DNA from: Larix sibirica
Taxonomy: Eukaryota; Streptophyta; Pinopsida; Pinales; Pinaceae
Assembly: GCA_004151065.3 (NCBI GenBank)
Contig: NWUY0300054447.1
Location: 1-21,282, forward strand
Length of the DNA: 21,282 nt
Direction: 5' to 3'
Part shown: one piece after another, positions 10,921 to 19,910 of the stretch
How the letters are laid out: every line of letters begins with the position of its first letter
Numbering within the stretch: the stretch's first letter is position 1
Translations under genes and position numbers: made by a program
The notes under the pieces: generated by a model
Database searches by the model: none
The model's input: only the letters and a program-made list of their open reading frames with translations
Told to the model about the DNA's origin: nothing

Positions 10921-11429
10921 ATTTTTTTTAACTCCTAACCTCGATAAAATTGCAATGTAGCAGAATTTGTTGTTACTCGAGGAGGAGTAGGAACCTAAGC
11001 CAACCACCCCAAACCAAACTCACCGATAATAAGAAAAGCAGTACCAAGAAGAAGAAAAAAAGTACATCCCAATTAAGCAGAAAGAAATTTATCGTGATGC
11101 TACCAAGATGTTCAAGTAGAAACTAACCCCACTAGCCAAGTATGATGCAGGACCTTCCCTCCAACATAGAAGGGATGACACGAAGATCTGATGGGAAAGG
11201 GACATATACTTACAAGATAAGAGATCATGTTTCTATGTGGATTTCTCTGTTAAAAGATATCTTGGAAGATGAAAGCGCCACCTATAAGTTGTGTAGAATG
11301 ATTCACGAAATACATGATGTTGCGGAAGCTTATGAAGAGATATGTTCCCCGCTACCTGAGAGAAACATTCAACTGGTGCAAAAGAAATGAAGGAAGAGGA
11401 TTGGTCAAGAATTTTAGTTAGATGCACAG
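10921..11429 (+). pseudogene. Gag-protease linker region
   Basis: This lies between the last zinc knuckle and the protease. It reads through several frames with a lysine-rich segment ('IPIKQKEIYRDATKMFK', about 11070-11120) and an acidic helical segment in an 82-codon open frame (11142-11390, 'LLKDILEDESATYKLC'). The last part (about 11395-11459) reads toward the protease in the frame of its N-terminal half. I know no enzymatic function for this linker in Gypsy elements. Confidence 0.5.
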
Positions 11430-12143
11430 GTACATGGCGATGATATTAAGAATGTGATGTTATATTTGAGGTATGATGTGAATATACTCCCAAAGAATTA
11501 TTATGAAGCGATGGGTTGTCCATCTCTTGTATGATCTCATGTCATTTTAAGATGGCGAACCACTATTGTATCTTCCCGATTGGTCGATTGAAGAATGTTG
11601 AATTTGATTTAGGAGGTTATAAAAATGTCTAAACCATCACGGATTTTGAATTAATCGAGATGATGAGTGGAACAGATCCTTACCCAGTGCTACTAGGCAT
11701 AGAGTGGGATTATGAAAAGTATAGAGTGATCAACTTGAAGAACATGATGATGACCTCTGAAGCTGATAGTATGAAGGTTATGCTATGTCTATACTCACAC
11801 CAAGGTCCTCGATACACTAAACCAGCACATGAGAATATGGAAAGATATGTTCTGGATAACCTATACTCCTTGACATCAAGGAAGAGGGAATATTATGTGA
11901 ACCCAACAACAGAAGGTTCAGTAAGTTGGAGAAGCATTCACTCGTTCGATAGTGATTCTAGAGAATCTTGGGATAATTGGTAGAATGGGAAACATGAACT
12001 CTCTTCCAAACATTGCACAATGATCAAATTAGTTTGATGGATTGGAGTAGAATTCAATGATCCACCAATATATGATGGCACCAATGGCCTAGAAAAAATC
12101 CCCAGAAAAATGGACTCCTTAGCTATGAAAGAATACCACATGG
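11430..12143 (+). pseudogene. Retropepsin-like aspartic protease plus start of a second Gag-like domain
   Basis: The protease would cleave the Gag-Pol polyprotein. The 'DVNILPK' motif (about 11475-11495) follows the active-site position, where the expected D-x-G-S is Y-L-R-Y (11463-11474); the catalytic Asp is therefore lost (GAT to TAT). After a frameshift the frame from about 11552 reads 'HYCIFPIGRLKNVEFD', 'DPYPVLLGIEWDYEKY' and 'GPRYTKP', the flap and C-terminal landmarks of plant Gypsy proteases. The same frame continues past a stop at 11981 through 'VSWRSIHSFDSDS' and, past another stop at 12035, into 'FNDPPIYDGTNGLEK', which opens a second Gag-like domain. It is broken off by the LINE at 12144. 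Confidence 0.75.
12133..12143 (+). repeat. Left target-site duplication of the LINE
   Basis: ATACCACATGG here matches ATATCACATGG at 19401-19411 with one mismatch (C/T) in 11 bases. The length is typical of L1-type target-primed insertion. The reading phase of the host Gypsy ORF is the same through both copies (Tyr-His-Met). Confidence 0.8.
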
Positions 12144-12289
12144 GCATGAATATGAGGGAGGGTTGTTTTCTGGAAGACCTTTTTTTGGGTTAGGGTTTAC
12201 TGGGATATCTTGTTCTCTGTAGCTCCAGCGACGGAGGTTGGAAGCGCAGGGGGGCAGGTTTTGTTGTCCCTGTGGTGGAGGCCAGAGGT
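12144..12289 (+). other. LINE 5' UTR
   Basis: This is G-rich with pyrimidine runs ('gggttgttttctgg', a T7 run near 12180). It leads from the insertion point to the first ATG in the ORF1 frame at 12290. In L1-type elements this region would hold an internal promoter; I see no defined motif. Confidence 0.5.
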
Positions 12290-13617
12290 ATGGAGGCTGT
12301 GATGGGGGAGGGGATCAATTCCCTCCCCCCCATTGTTGATGGTGTAGATGCGAATGGTAAGATCAAGATTGGGGAAGGCTCTGGGACCAGAACAAGAGGA
12401 GTAGGATCGACCTCAATGCAACCTGGGGACCAGAATCTGAGAGGGGGGGAAAGAGCAGGACATTGTATCCAAAGACTGTTAGGATTACTTCTATGTAGAT
12501 CAAATAGGACAGATTGCGGGAGAGAACCCAGTACCTAAAGGATCACGCACTCATAGGTAATTTAATTGGAATTTGGCCTAAGGAAAAAGATTTGATTAAA
12601 TGGATTCAATTAGTCTGGAACCGTAAAGGGCATTAGGATATTCAACTAGCGTCAAAGGCTTTCTTCGCTTTTGACTTTTTCAACCTTGAAGATAGAGACA
12701 ATATTTTTTAAGGGAGGTTCATACTTATTTTACTCAGCAAGGCTCTTTTAAAACCTTGGCAGGAAATATTTAACCCTGATAAGAAGGACATGACTAAAGC
12801 TCAAGTATGGATATGTTTATAATCCTTACCATGTGAATACTGGGATCCAAATATTCTGAAAGATATAGGGAATACTCTAGGAGATTTTGTTAGAGTCTCG
12901 GAACAAACTAAGAGATCTCGTTACACCTCATATGCCAGAATCTGTGTATACATGAATTTATCCAAGAAGATCCCAGAAGCAATCGCCCTCACTTGGGACG
13001 ATGAAGATTGGGTCCAACCCTTGGATTGTGAACATTATTGTTCTGATGCAGGAAGTGTCATGAACATGGCCATCTATTCTGGGATTTCCCCTTGAATAAA
13101 TCCGTAGCCCGGGAGAAGAAGAAAGAGGAAACTAATGGTGAGGGTTTTACCAAAGTGATCAATAGGAGGAAAAAGGGACCCAAGGTGCTTGATGTTCCCA
13201 AGGAAAGGAAGATTCAAACTTCAAATAGAATTGGTATTCTGGGGGAAACCCCATAAACTATTTCATATCTCGTTATCAATGGAACTACGAAGGACACACT
13301 GAAATCAAGGGAAGGCTAGAAGGATGGGGAGAATGGATCTAATTCCCAAATGAAACCAAGTGAAGGAATCAGTTCCCACGTTGATATGGAGGATGAGGAA
13401 GAAGAATAAATTGATCTATGGGAGTTGGACCTGGATGAGATAAAAGCAGCTTGTGCCCAAAAAGGGGATGGTTATGTGCTAAGGCATTAGATTGAGCTCC
13501 TGCAGGAAACTCTGCTTAAAATATCTCGGCATAAATCTCTAGGGATTAAAGGAGAAAACCCTAGGGAGAACAAAAAGTTCAAAGAAGGACCAGAAAAAAA
13601 GGGGGAGAAGGAGTGAC
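12290..13617 (+). pseudogene. LINE ORF1, DUF4283 domain and CCHC zinc knuckle, broken
   Basis: ORF1 of plant LINEs binds element RNA. The N-terminal part (12290 to about 12470) is Gly-rich. After a frameshift, one frame from about 12510 to 13040 reads as a DUF4283 domain ('DHALIGNLIGIWPKEKD', 'FFNLEDRDNIF', 'FNPDKKDMTKAQVWI', 'EYWDPNILKDIGNTLG', 'YARICVYMNLSKKIPEA', 'DEDWVQPLD'), with stops near 12643, 12709 and 12820. After another frameshift a zinc knuckle follows (13047-13088, C-RK-C-HEHG-H-LFWD-F), with its fourth Cys replaced by Phe. A Lys-rich tail comes next, then an acidic patch ('DMEDEEEE', about 13384-13407). The last frame stops at 13615-13617. Domain order and length match plant L1 ORF1. 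Confidence 0.8.
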
Positions 13618-13712
13618 CGACAGAGGCTAGCATAGGTGGGGATCAAGATGGTGGAGTCGAGTTAGTACCTGACCATCAAGGTGGACTTATCTGCAATTCG
13701 AGCTCAAGCCCA

Positions 13713-14400
13713 ATGAAATTGTTGTCCTGGAATATAAGAGGAATTAAAGGACTAATGAAGAGGAGAATGTTGAGAAGAAAAGTAGCTATGAAAAAGCCGA
13801 GGGTTTTATTCATTCAAAAGACAAAGTGTTTAGAGGAGTTCTTGAGAATAAATCTAAGGATATTATGGAGGGGTTGCGAAATGATGCCAGTGGATGCGCA
13901 GGGTGCAGTAGGGGAACTTGCAATTCTCTAGGATTCTGAGCTAATTAGTATATCAAACTTTCTTGCCACTTAGAGTTTTATTTCAGCGGACTTTAAGCTA
14001 ATTGGCTCCCCCATTGGCGGTATGATTACAAATGTGTATGGCCCTCATGCTCCTCATATCAAGCTCTAGTTCCTACGATATCGAGGGTATCTAATGATGG
14101 TCACTAACGGTCGACATTGGGTTATCGGAGGAGACTTCAATATGATTACCTCTCTACAAGAAAAAACGGGGGTAGAAGGCAGCTGGACACAACCTGTCTT
14201 AAGTTCATGGATTTGATGGAGGATCTAAACCTGGTTGATTTAGAAGCCAATAACCATGTGTTCACCTGGAAAAATAAGCAAGGAGGGGACAAACACATTG
14301 CTTCTAGGATGGATTGCTTCCTAGTGTTTGAATCCATTCTGACAAACGGTGGGGAAGCTACTATCTCAATCATTTATGTTGTTGGGTCAAATCACTAGTG
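13713..14400 (+). pseudogene. LINE endonuclease domain, catalytic residues lost
   Basis: The AP-endonuclease-like domain would nick the target strand to prime reverse transcription. Seen: 'SWNIRG' near the start; 'FIQKTKC', where the family has Q-E-T-K, so the metal-binding Glu is Lys at 13818-13820; 'GGDFNMI' (about 14127-14147) with the Asp and Asn intact; 'FTWKNKQGG' and 'ASRMDCFL'; and 'GSNH' (14384-14395), where the family has S-D-H, so the catalytic Asp is Asn at 14390-14392. Both losses can be explained by a single G-to-A change. There is a stop near 13930 and a frameshift near 14160. Confidence 0.8.
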
Positions 14401-14889
14401 GATTAGACTCTCATGGGTTAATGATGAGGGAGCAACGAGAAATCCTTTTCGCTTCGAACAATTTTGGCTATCTCACCCTGGATTCAAAGAGATGGTTCAA
14501 CAATGGTGGGAGGGAGGTGAATCTCCTGAAGGATCTTGTATGTATCAATTCCAACAAAAATTAAAACTTATCAAGATGAAGTTAAAAAAGTGGAATAAAG
14601 AGGAGTTTGGAAACATCTTTCAGGAAAAGAGAAACTTGGAAAAAAGGTTTGAGGAAATACAGATCAAAGGAATATCGGAGGGATATATTAGAGGCTCAAA
14701 GAATAAGTACATCTGGTTGGGGAAAGGCTAGAGGAAAGGTCGAGACAAGAGGAAATATTGTGGAAGCAAAAATCAAGAAATCAATGACTTAAAGAGGGGG
14801 AATGCAACACTTCCTTCTTTCACAGATCAACCATTCAAAACAGGCTCAAAAATCACATCTCGGGGCTTTTAAAGACGAATGGAGAATGG
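14400..14889 (+). pseudogene. LINE ORF2 linker between endonuclease and RT
   Basis: One frame reads 'RNPFRFEQFWLSHPGFK', 'MYQFQQKLKLIKMKLKKW' and 'EEFGNIFQEKRNLEKRFEE', the helical, charged linker of plant L1 ORF2. After about 14730 there are further breaks, with 'FFHRSTI' and 'NRLKNHISG' pieces (about 14810-14870) just before the RT domain. No catalytic role is expected. Confidence 0.7.
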
Positions 14890-16510
14890 GTGGAATTGCA
14901 GCAGGAAATGGAGACTGAATTGGTTGACTACTTCATTCAACTAATGAGCGAGTCAAAACATAATCGTATGGAGGATATTGCTAAGATTACTAAACACATA
15001 CCTTCATTAGTAACCCATGAAAAAAATGAGGTGCTCATGAGTCCAATGGTGACTGAGGAGGTAGAGGAAGCTCTAAGACAAATGACAAACGACAAATCCC
15101 TAGGACCAGATGGGTTCACAACCATTTTTTCCATTTCTTCTGGGATGTGATCAAGGTGGAAGTTGTGCGGAATGTGGAGAACTCATGGGTAACAAGTGGG
15201 GTTCCATCGGCCTTCAATGCCACCTTCCTATCATTGATCCCGAAAAGCAAGGAGGATGATTCTCTTGGTAAATCCCATCCAATTGCTCTATGTAATGTCA
15301 TTTATAAGATCATCACCAAGGTTATTGCTAACAGGCTCAAACCAATCTTGCCCAAACTCATCTCGGTGGAGCAATCCAGATTCGTGGAGGGATGGTAAAT
15401 CCTTGATCTTGTTCATGAGGTAATCCATTCTCTTAAAGTCACCAAGAATCCAGGTATGCTTATTAAACTTTATTTGGAAAAATATTATGACAAAATCAAT
15501 TGGCAATTTATGTTAGAGATATTGAAAGCCTTTGGCTTCAGTGAGTTGTGGGTTGCCTGGATTCTCAACCTATCATCTTCAGTGTTTTTTTTGTCTTAGT
15601 TAAGGGAGTTCCCTCGAATCCCTTTCACCCCTCTAAGGGGATAAGGGAGGGAGACCCTCTCTCTCCATTTTTGTTTATCCTCGTGGCAGAGGGCTTGGGC
15701 AGGTTATTTAAACACTTGGTGCATAATCAGGAGATGTAGGGGCTTCTCCTTCACCCTTAGGAACATAAAAAGTCCCATTAGTAATTCGTAGATGATACTA
15801 TGCTAATGGGTCATGTCTCAGTGCAAGAATCTTAGGTGATTAAATGAGGACTAAACCTTTTCTTCAAGGCTTCAATTTTGTCAATCAACGAGGAAAAATC
15901 CTAGGTCTTTTTCTTTAATACACCCAAGAGAACTCAACAGAATATCACCCGTATTCTAAGGTTTCAAGGGAGTTCCATTTGTTCCAAATAATTGGGTACC
16001 CCGTTGTCTGATTCGACTGTGCGAAGGGCATCCTGGAAGGAATTAGCGGATAAGATCAGGAGTAAGTTATCTAACTAGGTCTTCATGCCGCTTAACTTTG
16101 CTAGTAGGCTAGTGCTAGAAAAGAGTGTTCTTCAATCCATTCCAATGTACCTGTTCTCGGTGATGGCTGCACCAAAATTGGTGATAAAAGAAATATGTCA
16201 GTTATAGAGGACTTTCCTATGGGGATAGTCCCTGGTGGGATGGGATAAGTTCTATGTGCCCAAATCTCAAGGAGGTCTTGGCCTTCGGAACTTGAAGAAA
16301 AGTTGCTTGGTGCTAGAGGCCAAGGTCTGTTGGAAATCGATATCGTATGAGAGTGAACCATGGGCCTAATTCTGGCATAGTAAATATGCGTAGGGAATTT
16401 CCAAGCCGGATCTAGTTCGGTTCAACCGCCCCTAGGAAAGATCCTACATCTGGAAGTCGACATGGAAAGGAAAAGATATGGTTTAGAAGCATAACTTTTA
16501 AAAATAAAAA
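14890..16510 (+). pseudogene. LINE reverse transcriptase domain, motif A Asp lost
   Basis: This domain would copy element RNA at the nicked target. Seen in order: 'NDKSLGPDGF' (about 15085-15115), 'FNATFLSLIPK', 'NVIYKIITKVIANRLKPILP', 'EQSRFVEGW', motif A 'LYLEKYYDKINW' where the catalytic Asp is Tyr (15471-15473), 'GIREGDPLSPFLFIL' (about 15638-15682), and the catalytic box FVDD (15785-15796) with both Asp codons intact though flanked by two stops. The thumb-region landmarks 'LNFASRLVLEKSVLQSIPMY' and 'SQGGLGLRNLK' follow in the same frame to about 16300. The frame is good but carries more than ten stops. Confidence 0.85.
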
Positions 16511-16519
16511 ATGGAGAAA

Positions 16520-17400
16520 CGACAGATTTCTGGAATGACTCATGGCAACAACTTCTACCACTTAGTAGCAACTTTGACAACCCAACCTTTCAGCTATGGG
16601 GGAAGGGGAAAGGGGGGATCAAGGTCAAATATTATTGGAAATAGGACCCAAACCCCCAGGAGAACAGAAGGTGGAAGCCCATGGAATGGTGGAGAGAAAT
16701 TGGCCACGGGGAATTGCAAGACCTATGGAATGATCTACAAAATAGGTGCATTAGAGTGCAGACCAAACCTAACAAGATTTGATGGGGCTATTCTTCGAAA
16801 GGGGTCTCCACAGTCAAATAAGCATACATTCTTGAGGCAGGGTGGAGTCGCAATCAATCCCAACCAGAGTGGAAGAAAGTGTGGGTAGCTCAACTTTGGC
16901 CAAAGGTGGCAACCTTTTATGGCTAGTGTTGCATAGACAGGTCCTAACGGGTGAACACCTCAAGAAATGGGGGTTTGAAGGACCGATTCATTGTTGCCTC
17001 TATGAAGCTGAGGAGGAAATGACAGCTCATTTATTGGACTCATGCCCCTTCTCATCTAGGCTATGGGACCTTGGAGTAGCTCGTTTTTCTCAACATTCTT
17101 CTTTTGTCCAGTGGAAGCCAGGCCAGTCACTTATAGAATGGAGAGAAAAACCCTTCCAAAACGCAATTGTGAATCGCATTTGGAAAATATTCCTAGGTTT
17201 CTAATGTGGGAGGTCTGGAAAGAGCGCAACCAACGTATCTTTCAAGGTAAGAACAACTCGAAGGATCATGTTTGGAGTATCATTCAAGCTCATATCTTGG
17301 AAACCTTAATGGTTTCTCAATGGTTGGATAAGGATTGGAAGGTTGCCCCTGACGAGCTTCGAATCCTTCAATATTGGGGTGTCATCTCCAAGACATAATA
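16520..17400 (+). pseudogene. LINE zf-RVT zinc-binding region
   Basis: The true coding frame from about 16530 to 16915 reads 'DSWQQLLPL', 'WWREIGHGELQDLWNDLQN' and 'EWKKVWVAQLWPKVATFY', then shifts to the frame with 'LVLHRQVLTGEHLKKWGF'. The zinc-binding core 'HCCLYEAEEEMTAHLLDSCP' (about 16992-17050) keeps Cys and His at the zf-RVT positions, though the second Cys of the expected C-x2-C pair reads Tyr. After a shift near 17200, 'MWEVWKERNQRIFQGK' and 'ILQYWG' follow to a stop at 17396-17398. The domain is typical of plant LINE ORF2 between RT and RNase H; its role is nucleic-acid binding by inference. Confidence 0.75.
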
Positions 17401-17460
17401 CATTGGAAAAAACAAACACTTCATGAAGGGAAGTCGAAGTCTAGAGGTCTAGAGGGCCCC

Positions 17461-17890
17461 ACCGCAGGGATGCATCAAGCTAAACTTTGATGGGGCCTCT
17501 AAAGGAAACCCAGGTCAGGCAGGGTTTGGGGGAATTTTTAGGAACGCCCAAGGTGAAACCCTTTGGATCTATTAGGGCTTTATTGGTTCATAAACCAACA
17601 ATGCAACTAAAATCAAAGGCCTCATGAATGGTTTAATGCAGGATAGAAGAAGGGGGTATGATCCGCTTATTGTTGAAGGTGACTCCGAAGTTATCCACAC
17701 AATGGAAAAACACATTCAAAATGGCAAGCCCGTTTCTAAGGTGTTGGAAATATGGTGATTGGAATTTAGGCTAGAATAAATCGACGAAGTAATCCACCAG
17801 GTTAATCTTCTGTCTTTTATCCATGTTAAGAGAAAGGGGAACCGCTTGGATGATCTCTTGGCTAACTGAGGTACCTAGGATCAGGCTCAG
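17461..17890 (+). pseudogene. LINE RNase H domain, catalytic Glu lost
   Basis: The domain would remove the RNA strand of the cDNA hybrid. 'KLNFDGASKGNPG' (about 17480-17515) holds the first catalytic Asp. 'NNATKIKGL' (about 17599-17625) stands where the family has A-E, so the catalytic Glu appears to be Lys. 'EGDSEVI' (about 17677-17697) keeps the third acidic residue, and 'HVKRKGNRLDDLLAN' (about 17821-17865) keeps the final His, Asn and Asp. Five stops interrupt it. Plant L1 elements with such a C-terminal RNase H are established. A tail of about 55 codons with 'RRIRDQEDNNF' continues to about 18050. Confidence 0.8.
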
Positions 17891-18099
17891 TTAAAAGCAA
17901 GAAGAATTCGAGATCAAGAGGATAATAATTTTGTGGGACAATACCAAGCCTTGTCTATTCAATATTTCCCCCCCTTGGATGCGGGTGGCATAAGCTTGGA
18001 CATGATAGCATGCAAGGTGGCACATGGCAAGGAAGGGGAGCTGGGTGTCTGAGCTTGTGACTCACCCTTCTCACGAATGGCACTTAAAATATTCTATTA

Positions 18100-18957
18100 A
18101 GCAAGTTGTGTTGGAGGATGGAGTGGGAGGTACCTAGTACGGGGAATTGAGTTCACTTCAATGCGCTTGTAATGGAAAGCGGAGGTGGTTGGTGCGAGGG
18201 TCAAGCAAATATCGGAGGCGATGAATCTGAGTTATGGGGTAATCATTGCATGACGAGGTTGGAAGAAGGCACCATTAACACAATTGTTGGTGTGATTACC
18301 ATGAAGCTTACGATGGACTATAACTCCCCTGACTAGGCTGGTTGGAAGCCACATTCACGGGGTCTCATTTCTGCAAAGCTGGTAATTTGGTGGTCGCAGG
18401 AGAATTCGGTGTCGAGAGGGGAGAACGGTATGGAGATTCCCTAGGAGGCTAAGGGAGGGGTCGGCCGAAAACGTGCTAACTGTGAGTAGCTTTGTGTTTC
18501 TCATGTAGCCTAGATGTATAAGGCCATGGTCCCACTATCAATTCGGTAAGGGATAGAGGCTGTTGAGCAAGCCCTCTCGGCGGACCTGGAATTGGAGAAT
18601 CCTGTGGAGGAATTCAAGGCTTTGGAGCCGTGGATTAGTGACCCTGGCATGACTCGAGCTTGCCTCTCTTTGTACGATAGGTCTATTGCTCTATTATGGG
18701 TCTTTAAAGGTTTGTTGGGTCATATGATAGCAGAGCGGGATGCAAAGATGCAAGGGGATGAGGTCCCAATCCCTTTTTGAAGGAACAATGGAATGACCTA
18801 CAACTGATGCATAAGAAAGTGGATTTTATTGCTCACCACCTTGCCATTTCCTTTCTACATGGTCTTGCTCCTATGCATGCTAGTGAGGTTAGTTTGGTTC
18901 TTAGTATGTGTGGTGAAGCTGGTCGGGCGGGTAACACAGCTGCTGGTACCGCTTAGG
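18100..18957 (+). pseudogene. Unassigned coding-like stretch after RNase H in the LINE
   Basis: In a frame different from RNase H, translation from about 18121 to 18778 stays coding-like with about six stops, and it is fully open from 18552 to 18778 ('ENPVEEFKALEPWISDPGMT', 'LYDRSIALLWVFKGLLGHMI'). After a one-base shift near 18776 it continues open to about 18954 ('KEQWNDLQLMHKKVDFIAHH', 'SEVSLVLSMCGEAG'). The open part is about 135 codons, rich in amphipathic helix-like patterns, and decays in the same way as ORF1 and ORF2. I do not recognise a domain. It could be a third ORF, a C-terminal extension of ORF2 or, less likely, chance open frame in the 3' UTR. Confidence 0.4.
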
Positions 18958-19400
18958 CTCGTGACTAGAATGTTACAACAAGAATTTCCATGAGTAATAC
19001 TTTTGTCCTATCTGTCAAGAATCATGAGTATTAGTTTTCATGTTTGTCTGTTGGCTAGTTTTGGTTTTTGTAATGCAAAATATGGGTTGGTCAGGCTATG
19101 CTGCAACTTGTCGGAATTCGGTCGTGGTGGGATATGTAATTTAGACTTCTGTTTTATATTTTTGGGGAAAGGGATACATAGTCATTGTGGCCTTGTATGA
19201 TGATTAGGAAGCTTGGGATCTCTGCAACTCCTCAGGGAAGGGGGGATGTAATTACTGGTTTTTTTCCTGCAAAAGTAGCTGGTCGGGATGTTTGAAAATT
19301 AGACTGGCAATAGTGCATTTCTCCTCTATTTTAAAAAAGTATCACTGTAAATTTCCTTTTGATTTCTAATATAAGGTTCAGCTTACTTACACAAAAAAAT
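18958..19400 (+). other. LINE 3' UTR and A-rich tail
   Basis: No sustained coding signal is seen. The region is T/G-rich ('tagttttggtttttgtaatg'), with a 65-codon open frame at 19003-19200 that looks like chance. It ends 'cttacttacac', then A7 at 19393-19399, directly before the right target-site duplication. Confidence 0.6.
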
Positions 19401-19411
19401 ATATCACATGG
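19401..19411 (+). repeat. Right target-site duplication of the LINE
   Basis: ATATCACATGG directly follows the A-rich tail and matches ATACCACATGG at 12133-12143 with one mismatch. Confidence 0.8.
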
Positions 19412-19700
19412 AAATCCTAGACACAACACTCAGAGGGACTCCCGCAAGATGGTGGGCAACACACAAGGATGATCTTCCCGACCAGGGCACCACTCAGCTA
19501 GCATTAATGATCAGGTTCAATGCTTCCAAGCACACTAATATAGTTTTAGAAATTTACATCGGAAAGACCAATCCCTATGCTTACATTGATCAGTGTGAAC
19601 ATCAGTGGGAATCGAATGGATTGCAGCCAGATTTTTGGGTCCATCAATTTTTTCCATGAGTTAGGACCTATTCCTAAGTGGTGTAGACCTGCAAGTGTCA
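19402..19700 (+). pseudogene. Second Gag-like domain of the Gypsy element, resumed after the LINE
   Basis: The frame continues Tyr-His-Met from the left side of the LINE and reads 'LDTTLRGTPARWWATHKDD', then 'IRFNAS', 'YIDQCEHQWESNG' and 'DFWVHQFF'. A one-base shift in a T-run near 19653 leads to 'HELGPIPKWC'. The 'TPARWW' block and the later W-V-H/IPK-W block are typical of a plant Retrotrans_gag-like domain found downstream of protease in this Gypsy family. Coding similarity fades after about 19690, where minus-strand chromovirus sequence probably begins. The ATG at 19408 is internal to the domain, not a true start. Confidence 0.7.
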
Positions 19701-19899
19701 AACGCAACTAGAATACTATAGTTTGCAAATATCATAATGCACGGCTCAATTTAAAGACATCAGCAGTGTAACTAAACATAAGGAGCCACTTTTAATTGCT
19801 CCTCTTTCTAGTAAAACTTAGAAATTGTAATTTACATTCACAAGCTTGGGAAAACTGTAATTGTCCAAAGTTACAGTGAAAATAAAAAATTTAATATCA
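19700..19899 (-). repeat. Probable 3' LTR of the chromovirus (boundary uncertain)
   Basis: On the minus strand, 'caagggggg' is followed at once by TGATATTAA, which reads as a purine tract followed by an LTR start at 19899. The LTR would end near 19696-19700 with ...TTTGACA, giving about 200 bp. An alternative start is at 20110, after 'gaggggggaa' (TGCGTGGCAC). I cannot confirm either, because the partner LTR is outside the window and the terminal inverted repeat is weak. Confidence 0.35.
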
Positions 19900-19910
19900 C
19901 CCCCCTTGTC
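19900..19910 (-). other. Candidate polypurine tract
   Basis: On the minus strand the sequence 'acaaggggg' runs into TG at the LTR candidate start. It would prime plus-strand DNA synthesis. A competing tract, 'gaggggggaa', lies at 20111-20120 and also abuts a TG. Confidence 0.4.

Larger units (their letters stand above)
13713..18050 (+). pseudogene. LINE ORF2 polyprotein remnant
   Basis: ORF2 would nick the target DNA and reverse-transcribe the element RNA. ATG at 13713 opens 'MKLLSWNIRGIKG', the classic start of a plant L1 endonuclease. Domains follow in the usual order: AP-type endonuclease, linker, reverse transcriptase, zf-RVT, RNase H. The frame changes at least at about 14160, 14400, 15125, 15540, 16515, 16915 and 17200, and there are many stops. 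The coding path is still easy to follow by domain motifs. The last readable frame ends in a TGA near 18048. Most long open frames on the minus strand here are shadows. Confidence 0.85.
12144..19400 (+). mobile_element. Near full-length plant L1-type LINE, about 7.26 kb
   Basis: The element is bounded by an 11-bp target-site duplication and ends in a short A-rich tail (A7 at 19393-19399). In order it holds a 5' UTR, ORF1 with DUF4283 and a zinc knuckle, ORF2 with endonuclease, reverse transcriptase, zf-RVT and RNase H domains, an unassigned coding-like stretch and a 3' UTR. The presence of a 5' UTR and ORF1 start suggests little or no 5' truncation. ORFs are broken by stops and frameshifts, and several catalytic residues are gone. 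It inserted into the Gag-like domain of the plus-strand Gypsy element in the same orientation. Confidence 0.9.
7670..19700 (+). mobile_element. Decayed Ty3/Gypsy element with Gag-Pro, interrupted by a LINE
   Basis: The element runs LTR (7670-8382), primer site (8385-8402), leader, gag (about 8950-10920), linker and protease (about 10990-11980), then a second Gag-like domain that starts near 12041. That domain is interrupted by the LINE (12144-19400) and resumes at 19401-19690. Without the LINE, about 4.8 kb of the element is present. Its reverse transcriptase, integrase and 3' LTR are not seen; the sequence to the right is taken over by a minus-strand chromovirus. Numerous stops and frameshifts make it non-autonomous. 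Confidence 0.8.

Noticed and set aside
16511-16888. 125-codon open frame on the plus strand, the longest in the window
   Set aside because: Another frame over the same bases carries the expected LINE ORF2 motifs ('DSWQQLLPL', 'EWKKVWVAQLWPK'), so this open frame is an out-of-phase shadow.
17063-17195. First part of a 111-codon open frame as coding sequence
   Set aside because: Before about 17195 the zf-RVT frame is a different one; only the later part of this open frame reads as LINE protein.
19003-19200. 65-codon plus-strand ORF, Cys- and Phe-rich
   Set aside because: It lies in the T/G-rich LINE 3' UTR with no motif. Its length is within chance.
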